64,000 nucleotides of DNA, taken from positions 38,934,145-38,998,144 of the forward strand of contig CM072512.1 of assembly GCA_036898135.1 (NCBI GenBank), in the 5' to 3' direction. The notes under the pieces were generated by a model. The model searched no databases. It was not told where the DNA came from and was given only the letters and a program-made list of their open reading frames with translations. Both the position numbers and the translations under genes were made by a program. Below are positions 1 through 23,880 of the stretch, in pieces (position 1 is the stretch's first letter; each line of letters begins with the position of its first letter). This DNA is from Oncomelania hupensis. Lineage: Eukaryota > Mollusca > Gastropoda > Littorinimorpha > Pomatiopsidae.

Positions 1-332
1 CAATACAATTATATTCCCGCAAATAACTAAAAGAACATAACACACTTTGACTTGACTAACTTTGGGTAGGTGTGAAAACACATCATGACGAGTGGCTTCA
101 CAGGACCTTCTAATTAAAACATTTCATTCAACATGGCTAGTCTTGATCGAACCACTGCTGTGCGAATCACTATAAACTATATTTAAGCACAAAACAACAA
201 CTAAATATTCTACAAATATACTAACATAAAAAATAAACTAAATAAAAAAGTAAGTAAATAAATTTTAAAAAATTAATTACTTAAAATAAACGTTTTTCAA
301 TCAATTAATTGCATTTAGCAAAACAAAAAGGA
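1..332. other. AT-rich intergenic sequence
   Basis: AT-rich sequence without a credible exon, RNA gene or repeat boundary that I can recognise. Confidence 0.6.
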
Positions 333-357
333 TTACTTCAACAATAGCACAAAAAAA

Positions 358-460
358 CGAAGAAGAAGAAGAAGAATACGAAGAAGAAGAAGAAGAAGAA
401 GAAGAAGAAGAAGAAGAAGAAGAAGAAGAAGAAGAAGAAGAAGAAGAAGAAGAAGAAGAA

Positions 461-507
<47 letters not shown>

Positions 508-572
508 AGAAGAAGAAGAAGAAGAAGAAGAAGAAGAAGAAGAAGAAGAAGAAGAAGAAGAAGAAGAAGAAG
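358..572. repeat. (GAA)n microsatellite
   Basis: About 215 bp of nearly pure GAA repeats with one GAG interruption near 484. Long leucine-rich frames across it on the minus strand are simple-repeat artefacts. Confidence 0.98.
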
Positions 573-742
573 ATTACTTACAGCGATGAACATGCTGTTT
601 TTTTGCATGAGATACTGGAGTTCCCGCTTTGTCGGCACTCTGAACAATGGAAAGTTCCAATCCACGAAGGATGGCAAGGCTCCATCTTTATGAGCGTCCA
701 CGTGAAGCTAGCGATCAAACGCAGAGGTGTTTACGCTTTTTT

Positions 743-745
<3 letters not shown>

Positions 746-797
<52 letters not shown>

Positions 798-807
798 GGG
801 GGGGGGG

Positions 808-854
<47 letters not shown>
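746..854. repeat. (GA)n microsatellite with internal G run
   Basis: Two GA arrays separated by a run of about 14 G near 796-809. It directly abuts an RTE-type LINE tail on its right. Confidence 0.97.
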
Positions 855-857
<3 letters not shown>

Positions 858-945
858 AGAGAAAGATGGTGTATGCTGGTTAAACGATCATCTGTGGTGC
901 CCCTACGACCTCCGAATTAAGGGACAGGATAGGATAGAAGTAATA
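855..945 (+). mobile_element. RTE-type LINE 3' end fragment
   Basis: The sequence encodes the conserved C-terminal peptide ending KRSSVVPLRPPN and then runs into a short GGATAGGATAG tail. The same 3' end recurs at 12 kb, 13.5 kb, 19.2 kb and (minus) 55.6 kb. Only the last ~90 bp of the element is present, so this is a severely 5'-truncated copy. Confidence 0.8.
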
Positions 946-1231
946 GTATCACTTAACCCCTTCCACCTCTGATCAAGGGCATAATCCGCCCCCTGAACAA
1001 TGACATAAGGCTACAAACAGTGTGCTATCGAGGATCCAACCCACTACCGCATTTGCTATCCAGGATGCACTTATACATGGTTCATGTCCTTTTGACTTCT
1101 TTTATAATGATCAACCGTTAATGAGGACTGACATATGGGCGCTAGAGACGTGAACATTTTAACTGAATAAGGAGTTGAAAAGAAAACAAGCTAGGATTTA
1201 ACATTATAAAAAATATAGGCTATATATTTAA

Positions 1232-1320
<89 letters not shown>

Positions 1321-1398
1321 GAATAAGAATAATAAATTAAAACAAACAATTATAAAAACACACACACACACACACACCCACACACCCACACACACACG
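1232..1398. repeat. (AAT)n and (CA)n microsatellites
   Basis: An AAT array (about 1232-1335) is followed after 20 bp by a CA array (about 1357-1398). Confidence 0.95.
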
Positions 1399-1723
1399 AA
1401 AGTACTCTAGCAAATTAGACCTATAACAAGATGAAAATGCTTCAAATGTAATTTGAAGATGAAATACTAAGTCACTACTGGAATGAGATTGGAAGACTTG
1501 ATTTGATTTGAATGGAATTGAAATGAATTGGATCGTGGTCAGTTGTCTGGGAGCGTCAGACGTTGCGCCTAAGGCAGTGAGTGGGCACGTGGGTTAGAAA
1601 GAATGAGATCAGCCTTGGTCAGCCCCCACAGTCGGAAAAGTGCTACAAAGGAATGATAAAACACATCAAAATAATTATAAGAATAAGAGACTGGACTTGA
1701 AAAAAAAAACATTTCAAACACTA

Positions 1724-1760
<37 letters not shown>

Positions 1761-2355
1761 ATACAATTATTCTTGTCTTTTACACAAACCTGTTGACTCC
1801 CTCTTTTAATCTCCACGGCAGTATTTTTTTCTTCTTCTCACTTGTACTGAATAAATTACAATTGAAAAATTTGATTTACCAAGTGACTCGCAGGATGATC
1901 ATAGTCCGATTTTGAATCGTACTGCTAGTTATCGATCTCATGAGATAATGAATATATTCTTGTCTTATCCATCATTGTAATTATATGAATGCTGACGTTA
2001 TAATAAAGTCAAACTGGAGTTTGCACAATTCTAGTAACCGTAATTAAGATATTAGGAAAGGGAAAAAAATAACTTTTGATAAAAAGGAATGAAAGCATTT
2101 CGCTATAGCCTGAATAAATAAATTATAGAGAACGTGAAAAAAAGATGCAGTTTGTTGCATGGTTAGTGCAAAATATTTACAATTATGAAGACATTACAAA
2201 CTGACCTCCGAGAGTTAAACTCAGACGCATTCATTCAGTACTAAGTAACACCGACACCGTAATGAAAGTCCCTATAGTACCGCAAGTCTTATACTACACA
2301 CAGGGTTTATGTGGTTTGGAGTGGGAGGTTATTTTCGTATATTACACCCACTTAC
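1399..2355. other. No recognisable gene; poly-T tract
   Basis: Contains a T tract at about 1725-1752. If the minus-strand UPF0489 gene continues, this is its intron after the exon at 2356-2543. I found no following exon with the expected HxDxHSD motif, so that exon probably lies outside the window. Confidence 0.5.
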
Positions 2356-14075
<11,720 letters not shown>

Positions 14076-16282
14076 GATTTTAGTTTCGTAGATGTTTGCA
14101 AAACAACTTTCAGTCAGTAACGATAATGAAAATAATCTCTGAAGTCAGCAGGCGGCTCTAACTATCTTTTCATAGAATTCACAAGTTTTCGTTGTTGTTT
14201 TTTTCTTTTTAATGTAATAATTAACACTTTTTTTTTTTTTACAAGTTTTCCTATTATTTGTCAACAATGGTAATAAAAACAATCTCTGGAGTCAGTCTGC
14301 GGCTTTAACAAACTTTACAAAGAATTCACAAGTTTTTCTTTAGAAATAAAATAATCCAAGATTCTAGTGTTTCCTTTTATACGTCCAGAACTGCCAGGGC
14401 TGATCTCGAGATCTGTTAATTATTTTTTTGTTTTTTGGTTGCAATTTACTGTTTGTGGAGGCAAAACGTCTCACTGACAACAAAAAAATCTACACCAAAA
14501 ATAATATCCAACGTCCTGAAACTTCCTGCGAAGACGGTTCGATAAAACAGTACATGAACTTAATGATTAGCCTAAGTACACAGCAGACGATGGTTTGAAA
14601 TACAAGTAAACCTGTTTAACTCAGGTTAGTGAGAACTCATTTCTAAAGGTGTCATAACTAACCTTTACAGGTATCAAAAACATAATAGTAGACCCTTGTT
14701 ACCTCTGGCCGACCTAAATCATTGATTTGAGTCATCCGAGATCATATAGGCCTACTAGGCCTACATGCGCTCATATAATTATATATTAAATGTGAGAAAA
14801 TCAGGATAACATTTAAGACATTATTAAGAATATAAAAATATTTTAATGGCTTCAAATGCTCAGGCATTGAAGAACTTGCGTTGCGGTTAATTAGAAATAA
14901 TAATGTAAAAAAAAAAAATTCAAACAATATATTATCACACTTACATCTTCTCTTACATTCTACGAAGCACACAACACTGTGTTTTTTGGTTTTTAAACGG
15001 TGTGAAGATCTGTGGGTCTATATAAAAATTAATACTGTAATTTAATAACTTGCGTGCGTGCGTGTGTGTAGGCCTATGTGAGTGTGCGTGCTCGCGCGTG
15101 TTTGTGTGCGTGTGTGAGTGTCTGGCTGTTCGGCCACATTTCTTTTTGAAATGCTGAATTGAGCATTTCAAACTGTCCACACTTCCATAGGTACGCTTTT
15201 CCAGTCTTAAATGTGTTTAGCACTAACTCTAAGTCCTGTCCTCTGTGTGTGGGGGGGAGGGGTAAGGAGAGTAGGGGGAAGGGAGGGTGAAGGGGGCGCA
15301 AAATAATGCGCGCAATATGAATTCAAGGGAAATTATCACATAAACAAATTTCGTAAATGCAATAGGCTACTCTCCCTTCTATTTATGTTTCGAAAGTCGG
15401 TGCCTGTGGTGCTTGCAGGCTTGCTAAGTACTGGCAAGTGACACAAACAGGCTTTTGGATTTTCATTAATTCCAGGAAGTCGAAATGCTTGCCCGCTTGA
15501 TGCTGTTTACATTTGAACAAGAGTTGACATCAGTCGGGAGTGCATGTGTATTGTGATGATCAAACTTGTAAAGAACGTGACGTCGGGATACGTAACGATT
15601 AACAAAGCCAAAGCCAAAAAGGTGAGCTGCAACATGGCAACAGAACACCTTTCTGTCGCTTAATAGTACATCGTTTAAGCGAAACCATTATTTATATCGC
15701 AGCCAATTAGATACAACTGGATGTAAACTATTTTGAATTGTCCACCAGCATACATGTTCATTGCGACAACTGTGCATCATGTTGCAATTTGAGAGTAGCC
15801 AGTAGGCTTATGGGTCACATTGGGTGTGTCTATTATTATGATGATGAATGGGAAGGGATAATTTTAAGAGGTGGACTGGAGGTTCTGTTTGAGTTTTTTT
15901 TTAAAAGACGATAAAGGAAAGTTTCCTAGTTCTAGAGGATACAGCATTGAGTTTCACTTTTAGTTGGGCTTGAAAAGTTACATGCAGGAAAATTACGTAC
16001 ATAGCAGCTTTTAGTTTGCATATATACTATTGAGCACACAACATTCTTCAATCTTTGACTTTCAGGATTGACAATGGATATGGCCGGCACTATACTATAC
16101 TGTACTATATTAGTGACGAGACAAACGTAATGATGAGCTAGTCTTGGCTACATGGGCTCTATATAACTTATAAGTCATCATCAATGTTAGATGTATTACA
16201 TGTGACTGTCCACCTGTTTTAGGAGTATTTTTAAATTCACTATTTTAACCCATTCTCATTGTGTATGTTTATTTTTTTGCAG
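14076..16282. promoter_or_regulatory. Shared region between divergent UPF0489 genes, with candidate 5' non-coding exon
   Basis: The two start codons (14075 minus, 16322 plus) face away from each other over 2.2 kb. A CRE-like TGACGTC lies at 15578-15584. A consensus donor AAAAAG|GTGAGC at 15621/15622 could end a 5' non-coding exon that splices to the acceptor TTTTTTTGCAG at 16282 of the plus-strand gene. CA/GT-rich sequence lies at 15050-15120 and a G-rich block at 15245-15300. Promoter function is inferred from layout only. Confidence 0.4.
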
Positions 16283-16321
16283 GAAAAAACCAGAAGAAAA
16301 CTTGCCTGCATTCAATTGATC

Positions 16322-19300
16322 ATGGGACATTCACGATCATGGATGCCTAGACGCTTGGCTTCACCTCAGTCACTTATGCTTTTGGCCATAGCTGGCGTCC
16401 TACTGCTCCTGATTGTGTTTCTCCAAGTCGGGCAGCTGAGTCAGTCTCAGACTCCAGTTGATGAAAGGTCAGATACTTTCCACACACGGTTTAGCAAAAG
16501 GCAGGGGCTGTTTGGAGGATTCTTCAGGAGTAGAGGTGAGAATGATGGTGGTAACAGTGATGAGGATTTTTTCACTATGGAACGTCAGTGGAAAGAACCA
16601 GAATGGACCGTGGCTTCAGTGCTACGACCTCATCCTCAGCTGAAAGACCAGCGTGCTGTCCCTGTCATAGTGGTGGAGGAGCATTTTGAAGGTTGGTGCA
16701 ATTCATGTGTCTATGATTGATTATGTAGTTTTCAATTTCTATAAACAGTCCTATCCTTTAAGTTCGAATTATTATTTTTTTAATAAATAAAGTTTATAAT
16801 TGTATGTCTATTCACAACAAATTGACAACAATATCATGAATATAACATTAAATATGAGGAAATAATGTTATATACAGCACAGTACCGTAATAATTATCAT
16901 TATGGTATTTAAATTCTTCTTCTTTATTTTTTTGCCAGTTTACAAGCTTGTTTTGTAAAGTTAGGAAAATATTAACATTTGGATTTTTCTTAGATATATG
17001 GTGCGATTTCCACTTCAATGAGCTATTAAAAGTGCTGGTTAATGTAATCTAATCTATATTACAAAAACTTACTGAAGTCAGAATTGATACCATGTCACTT
17101 GTTCCTAAAAAATTGCCACTGAACTTCCCATGCAAAATCTTATGTATGTAAACAGCATCACATTCACAGTCTTTAAAATTGTGCAGTCATACTTTATTAT
17201 GAGTTTAGTTGTTCAGTGATCAGTCCGTTCGTCCTGTTTCAGTTCTCAAGTACTGGTATGATGCAGTCAGCACTGGAGTTGTTCCGAGGAACAGAAACAC
17301 CCTGGTAACATATATTTACATACAATTTTATGTTTTCCTATTCCAAAGGTTACTCTGTTATATTACCAAATTTCTCTTAAGTGAGCTGTTGAATAAGCCC
17401 CATTATTACAAAACTTTTGTTTATTTTTAAATTTAAAAAAATGTTTGTAAATAAAATAACAGTACAACCAAATGACAGTGTTTTATGGTTGTTGATACTA
17501 TACTAATTTTCCTATGCTGTGAAGCGTCTGACAAGTGTTAAACAGCCCAAGGTCTCCGCGATCCAAAGCAAGTCTGGTATATGTGCCTTACAGAAGAACA
17601 AGAAATATTTGATAGATGGACAGAATACTGCTCTGACCTTTACAACCACACACCAAATGGAAACCCATCAGTTCTAGCATGTCCCCAGAACATAGAAATA
17701 GAAGAAATCATCCCAGTTCGCCGAGAAGAAGTGGAGGCAGCAGTGCAATCGCTGATGTAGGGGAAGTCAGCGGGAGTGAACTATATACCTGCAGAATTGC
17801 TTCAAGCATGAGGAAAAGTGATAATTGACACCCTCACCATTTTTATCTTAACAAGATCTGGCAGAGTGGGGAGTGGCCTACACCATAAGGGACTCGGTCA
17901 CTTGTCATCACTCTTTTCTAAAGGGGTAACCTTCAGGAGTGTGAAAACTACCGCACTATCAGCCTCATCAGCCAATCCAGCAAAGTCCTCCGGAAAATAA
18001 TACTCAACAGGTTGAAACCCCAAGCTGAACAAATCATAGCTGAAGAACAAACAGGATTCAGGGCAGCGCGAAGTACCACAGAGCAGATTTTCAACCTCAG
18101 AATAGTTTGCGATAAATATCTACAGCACTAACAACATCTATATCATGTGTTTATAGACTTCAAGAAAACATTTGACAGAGTCTGGCATGCAACTTTGTGG
18201 GCAACCATGAGAGTATACAACATCAGCCCTAACATTATTGAAGTCATCAAAAGCCTGTATGACAAGGCTACCACTGCAGTCCTCCATAACAGCGCCATTG
18301 GGAACTGGTTCAGGACAACAATCGGTGTGTGCCAAGGATGCCTACTCTCTCCAGCACTGTTCAACTTCTTTCTAGAACGCATCATGTTAGATGCCCTTGC
18401 AGATCACGAAGGCATGGTCAGCATAGAGGGTAGAGCAATCTCCAAACTCCGACATTGATGGATTGGCTGGAGAGAGGAACAAGAATTTGAACAGCTGATC
18501 AAAAGGTTTGACATCACCTCCAGAGCCTTTGGAATGGAAATAAGTGTAGAGAAGACCAAATTGATGACCAACAACACAAATGGCATCAACACTGACATCA
18601 AAGTCCAAGGCCAATCTCTCAACACAGTGCATAGTCTCAAATAATTAGGAGCTATTGTATCAGACAATGGGTCCTGACACGAAGTCATCTCCGGGATTGC
18701 AAAAACTACTGCTGCCCTGACAAGGTTGAAGCCAATTTGGAAAGACAAGACCATCAGTCTACACTCCAAGGTAAGGCTGCTGCGGTTCCTTGTCGTCTCC
18801 ATCTTTCTGTTGCTTGCAAAACATGGACCCTCACAGCAGATCTACAACGAAGAATGCAAAGCATGGAGATGAGGTGCTATAGAAGACTTCTGGGCATTTC
18901 CTATACCCAGCACATCACCAGCGACGAAGTCTGACAGACCATCACACAGTGACACAAGCTATTGGACAACGCAATAACATGCCCTCATTGGTGAGAAACT
19001 CCGATAGTATGGCCATGTCACCAGAGCATCAGGCCTTGTAAAGACCATCCTGCAAGGCACAGTGCGAGGAGGCAGAAGAAGAGAGACAAAAAAAGAGATG
19101 GGAGGACAACATTCGAGAATGAACTGGCTTGACACTGAGAGAAGCCATGAGGGTGGCTGAGGACAGAGAAAGATAAAGTACGCTGGTTAAACGATCATCT
19201 GTGGTGCCCCAACGATTTAGAGTTATGCCTTATGGGATAGGATAGGATAGGATAGGATAGGATAGGATACTATATACCCACTTTTTTGCAGTACATTTTT

Positions 19301-21312
19301 TCCCTTTGGTTCTTTTCTTCAGTGTGCAACTAATAGCTACCACTCCTAGTAGTCCTTAATATAGTTTATATATTTTGTTACAGTTTCACATTGATGGTCA
19401 CTCTGACCATGGTGTGCCGCGAGACATAAACAAGGTTCCGTGGTTCCGTCTTCCTCTTAACCATTCTGAAGTTGCCAACATGATGCAGAGCAATGACATT
19501 TTTATTGTTGTAAGTTTTGTGTTTATATATATGAACCCTCACATTATATATTATTGTCCATCTGTACAAAATGTTTTGTTAAATTAATTATTCAACAAAT
19601 GTGGATCTGTAATTCAGTCATTCTCAGAAAACTCTGAAAAGTGAAAAAAACTTATTCTAATTAGTTTATTTTCTAAAATTGTTACCACGTTTCATCTTCC
19701 TTAACTGTTTTCTTTCAAATAATTGACATGATGAGGAGTAGGATTTTTTTTATACCTAGTAGAATAGTAGAAGCTATTTTAAAACTTATATTTTAAATTT
19801 TAGGTGCTCAACATGTAAAATAATAAAGGCAAAGAGCAATTCTTCATCTTTTGCTTTTTTTCTCTTTTGCCTACTCCTTGTCAAACTGTCTTCTTCTCCT
19901 CATCTCGTCTTTATTTCCTCTCCACCCACCATCCCTCTTCCTCCCTAGCACCATCCCCCCTCAGTTCTGTCTTTTGTTCTTCTTGGTTTTCTTATTCTCC
20001 TCACTTCTTGGTTCCCTTTCGTCCCCTCAGTTTTTCTTCTGCTTCTTTTTGTGCTCTTCTCTCCTTTTGTCTTCTCATTCTCATTACCATCATAATTATT
20101 GTTGCTGTGCTTGTTTAGGGAGCAGAGTTTACCGGGCTAATCAACCGCTATATTTGGGTCTGGCCGGCTTGGGACCAAGAAAACCACGAGAGGGACTATG
20201 AAATATTTGACATTATGACTGGATGGCGCACCTACTACCCTGCGAAAGGACCAAACTTTCAGCGGCTTTGTGAGTGCCAGCGAATTCACGTGACAGGGAA
20301 ACCTCCTCAGTGGGTCGATGATGAAGATGAAAACTGGGACTGTTGGGACGATGAACCTTCACCGTCTGATATGGGTGGCGAGCCCGTGGTCAGAGGAAAA
20401 CTATGTAGAATAGGGGTGGTAAGATTGATGGAATTAGTCCATGAACAGAAAGCCTCCCAGCTGTTGAAAGAAGGGGGCTGGTTATCCGACAGTGAAAACA
20501 TTTTGTTAGACATTGATGAAGACTACTATGGCTGTGAGAGTTCTATAATTCCGTTGCTGGATGCAGGGCTAACTAGCAAGCGTGTCGAGGATATGTCAGC
20601 TTTAGTGAAAGAGTTATTGTGTGTCAATGATGTCAAACATGAATTGATTGCGGACAAAATCTTCCACACGCTTGTTCAGATCACTATGGATTTTAAAACT
20701 AAACTGTGCAATGAGACCAAATCATGGCTCTCTTCTCATAGCAAAGAATGCTTGTCAGACTTTGAGGCGGACCGGGCCCTGATACAGTTCATTCCAGAAA
20801 TTATTAACAGTTTAGGGAATGCCGGGTCGGAAGAGCTTATCTGTGATAAAGCAACTGCAGGCTTCATTTTGCAAGGTATGTTGCGATTGTTATACAGCCT
20901 CACTGTACCTCAGCTGAACTCTTTACAGTATGTTGGTACGTGTCTCATAACTGCCCCTACAAGCTTGCGATTTACCCCGGACTCACTTCACATCTGTCAC
21001 GGTTTTAACAGCCCAGACAACAGTGCTGTCAATTTTCACGTTCCATCGGAAGTAGAAAACAAAGATCGTACCACTTTGATGCGAGACATTCTTGCAAGCT
21101 TGCCTAACCAGCCCAATCTTGTGACAGTTTGTCGCTCGATGCGTGACGGTTACACTCCGTGGAAGTTTTTCACCTACATTGAAGAAGCCATACTGGTATC
21201 ATTGAAAGCAGCGTTTCCTGGCGTAACGGACAAATTGATCCATTATGATGAAAATCTGTTAGGAAGCGAGGGTGGTTGGCCAGACAGACACAAACAATCA
21301 CTGCACCATTAA
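16322..21312 (+). CDS. UPF0489 (C5orf22-like) family type II membrane protein, complete
   Basis: Coding exons are 16322-16691, 17243-17304, 19384-19509 and 20119-21312; phases 1, 0, 0 agree and give 583 aa. I chose the ATG of MGHSRSWMPRRL because the upstream in-frame ATG precedes the acceptor at 16282. Residues ~18-39 form a signal anchor. UPF0489 blocks follow in order: VIVVEEHFEV (~116-124), FHIDGHSDHG (145-154), WVWPAW, LLDIDEDYYG (D317, D319, D321) and a C-terminal NLVTVCRSMRDGYTP. The DGHSD and DIDED motifs resemble metal-binding motifs of ureohydrolases, so a hydrolase role is possible but unproven. The membrane anchor and ~110-residue stem are additions to the core family domain. Intron 2 contains an RTE copy. 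A diverged paralog lies head-to-head at 2356-14075. Confidence 0.9.
17503..19265 (+). mobile_element. RTE-type LINE, 5'-truncated and decayed
   Basis: Carries RT and C-terminal coding remnants (VFIDFKKTFDRVWHATLW, VCQGCLLSPALFNFFLERIM, LTADLQRRMQSMEM) with frameshifts and stops, then a (GGATA)n tail at 19236-19265. The 9-bp duplication GATACTATA flanks it at 17494-17502 and 19266-19274. It sits in intron 2 of the UPF0489 gene in sense orientation. Confidence 0.9.
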
Positions 21313-22750
21313 ATAGACTGCTTTTCAGTTACATCAAATAACATGCAGCGAAAGAACGCAATCAGCACTGATTACCTCAAGTCTTTTCTGTTCTGTTTTG
21401 GCAGCATATTGTTTCACTGTTTGCACATCTATCTGTCAATTTCTAGTTTATATTGACTACGTCCCCTCTCCCCCATGGATCAAACTCCCTATGATGAAAA
21501 GTAACTCAACTTCTTTGCAGCATAATTTTATGTTTTGTTTTTTTGATGCATTTTGCCAGAGAACTACTGTAAAGGTCACTTGGTATTATTAATAGGACAA
21601 TTTTTTTTAAAATTCTGGTTTGGTTATAAAAATCATTAATTAAGTTATTATCAGGTTTCAAGCTTTTTATTTTTGTCATTGATGTTTTTATTCATTGTTT
21701 AAAATTAGTATTGTGGTCTTGAATATTTCTTATACCTGACCGGCGATTGTGATATTATTTACAAGTTATTTATTTATTTAAAAAAAAAATGTATTTGATC
21801 TTTTTATTCACATAATTATTTATTATTTGTTATTTGAATTTTTGTAAAAAATACATGATTAAATTAATGAATGGATTTAATTTATTTGGTTCCCACATAC
21901 TTCAATGATTGTTTGGTTTTTACTTTTACTCAGACTGTGATAGTTCATAATGTAAGTGTTTTATTCCAGTTGATATGTTATTTCACACTCTTTGGAGTTT
22001 ATTTTTTATATTAAAAATTTACGGAAATGGTTGTTACATTTTTTATTGGCTTTTGTGCTTCGACAATGAATTTTCCATAATTACAATCAAAGTATATGGT
22101 TTAGTTTTGTGAAAGTATTTAAACAATTGAAAATGTTTGATTAAAACATTAACCTCTGAATATTGGTTTTATACCCACTGCCGAATCTCAACAAACGTTA
22201 AGAATTGAAAGATGAATGAGGAAATGACCGCTGATTTTTTAAGTAATGATGATACAGAAAAACTGGTAGGAAAAATGAAACAAAGACTACAATAGGCAGT
22301 TGATAAATGATGTGTGATCTCAAATGTCATCATTTTTCTATCTTCAATTCTTTTTTTACTACAAGTACTTCATCTTATTGTATATTTTAATACATGTGCC
22401 AATTGCCTACTATGGAGAGATATGGCTGAAAACTGCAAATGAATGACTGTGCTATCGTTGCTCCCTTCACCCACTGTGAAATCTTGGTATGTTGAAGTTT
22501 GTCTGAAACAAAATTGCATAGACCGACTTTATGTTCTGAATGGCAATGCTTTTTGGCAGCAGTAAAAGAAGGAAATGCTGGGTTGTTGAATCACTGACTG
22601 TTTGCAGTGGTGTGTGGTTACATTTTATTGAAGTTAAAAGGATCATGTTTGATTTGTGTGTATCATGATTATAACTTGTGTAGCATTATTTGTGTGTAAT
22701 AGTTTTATATAGTTGAAAACAAAGGGCACTTGTAATTTTATGCTTACTCT
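21313..22750 (+). other. 3' flank of the UPF0489 gene
   Basis: AT-rich sequence with no further exon or clear repeat. It probably includes the 3' UTR; I could not decide on a polyadenylation signal. Confidence 0.5.
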
Positions 22751-23880
22751 CAGTTAACCCCCGTTGGGGTACCGGGGGTTTCAGTATAAATAGTATCCCC
22801 ACTTTCTGGAAATTTAGTGCTTTAAATTCCCACTGTCGCTGTCTTTCTCATTTGCTCTTTCTCATTCCTGCTCTGTTCTATCAATCAGCTATACTATCTA
22901 CTTCTTCGCTAGACCAGTCATCTACCTTTTTTCTTGAAAACTCTTCCGGGACAAGACTCCTTATTTGTGTATGAGGTCTGTTGGATCAGCTTGGGAATAT
23001 TGGACGCTTTCTGCCGGGTGGTCACTAGGGCTTCCTATGATGTTATTATTTAGCAATGTAGGCATTTTATATGTATGTGTTTTGTTGATAATTTATAATG
23101 ATGTTTGTATTCTATTTTGTTTTTGTAAACGGGGGTTCGATAAATTAGAGTACAGCCTCAGCGTCCCTTGTGTGCGTTTCAGCAGATCTTTTATGCGGAT
23201 CAGGGGTTGTCTGGTCCTGATTTGGCTTGGAAGAGTCCGCTGGACCTAAAGCAATAATCATGTAATGTAATGTAATGTACTCAGTTGTATGCAGTTGAAA
23301 ACCCCCGTTGGGGTGCCGGGGGTTTCAGTATAAATAGTATCCCCACTTTCTGGAAATTTAGTGCTTTAAATTCCCACTGTCGCTGTCTTTCTCATTTGCT
23401 CTTTCTCTTTTTTGCTCTTTTCTATCAATCTGCTATACTATCGTCTTCTTCGCTAGTCCAGTCTCCTACCTTTTTTCTTGAAAACTCTTCCGGGACAAGA
23501 CTCCTTGTTTGTGTATGAGGTCTGTTGGATCAGCTTGGGAATATTGGACGCTTTCTGCCAGGTGGTCATTAGGGCTTCCTATGATGTTATTATTTAGCAA
23601 TGTAGGCATTTTATATATATGTGTTTTGTTGATAATTTATAATGATGTTTGTATTCTATTTTGTTTTTGTAAACAGGGGTTCGATAAGTTGGGGTGAAGC
23701 CTCAGCCGTCTCCTTCGTGGGATGTCTTTATTGTAAAGTGACTAGCTGTTGGAGATCTTTCGGTTTTTTACCACTAGGGTTGTTTCAGCAGATCTTTTAT
23801 GCGGATCGGGGTTTGTCCGGTCCTGATTTGGCTCGGAAGAGTCCACTGACCTAAAGCAATAATAATGTAATGTAATGTAT
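22751..23880 (+). repeat. Dispersed repeat family S, two tandem units
   Basis: Two units (about 22751-23277 and 23291-23880) share a hairpin-like start (CCCCCGTTGGGG..CCGGGGGTTT), a TATA-like TATAAATAG ~30 bp in, a conserved body with short open frames (SVGSAWEYWTLSA), and an end in (TGTAA)n. Each is followed by or preceded by CAGTTGAA. Minus-strand copies lie at 10430-10690 and 53072-53665. The TATA box plus pentamer tail suggests a non-autonomous retroelement; no coding domain is recognised. Confidence 0.85.
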
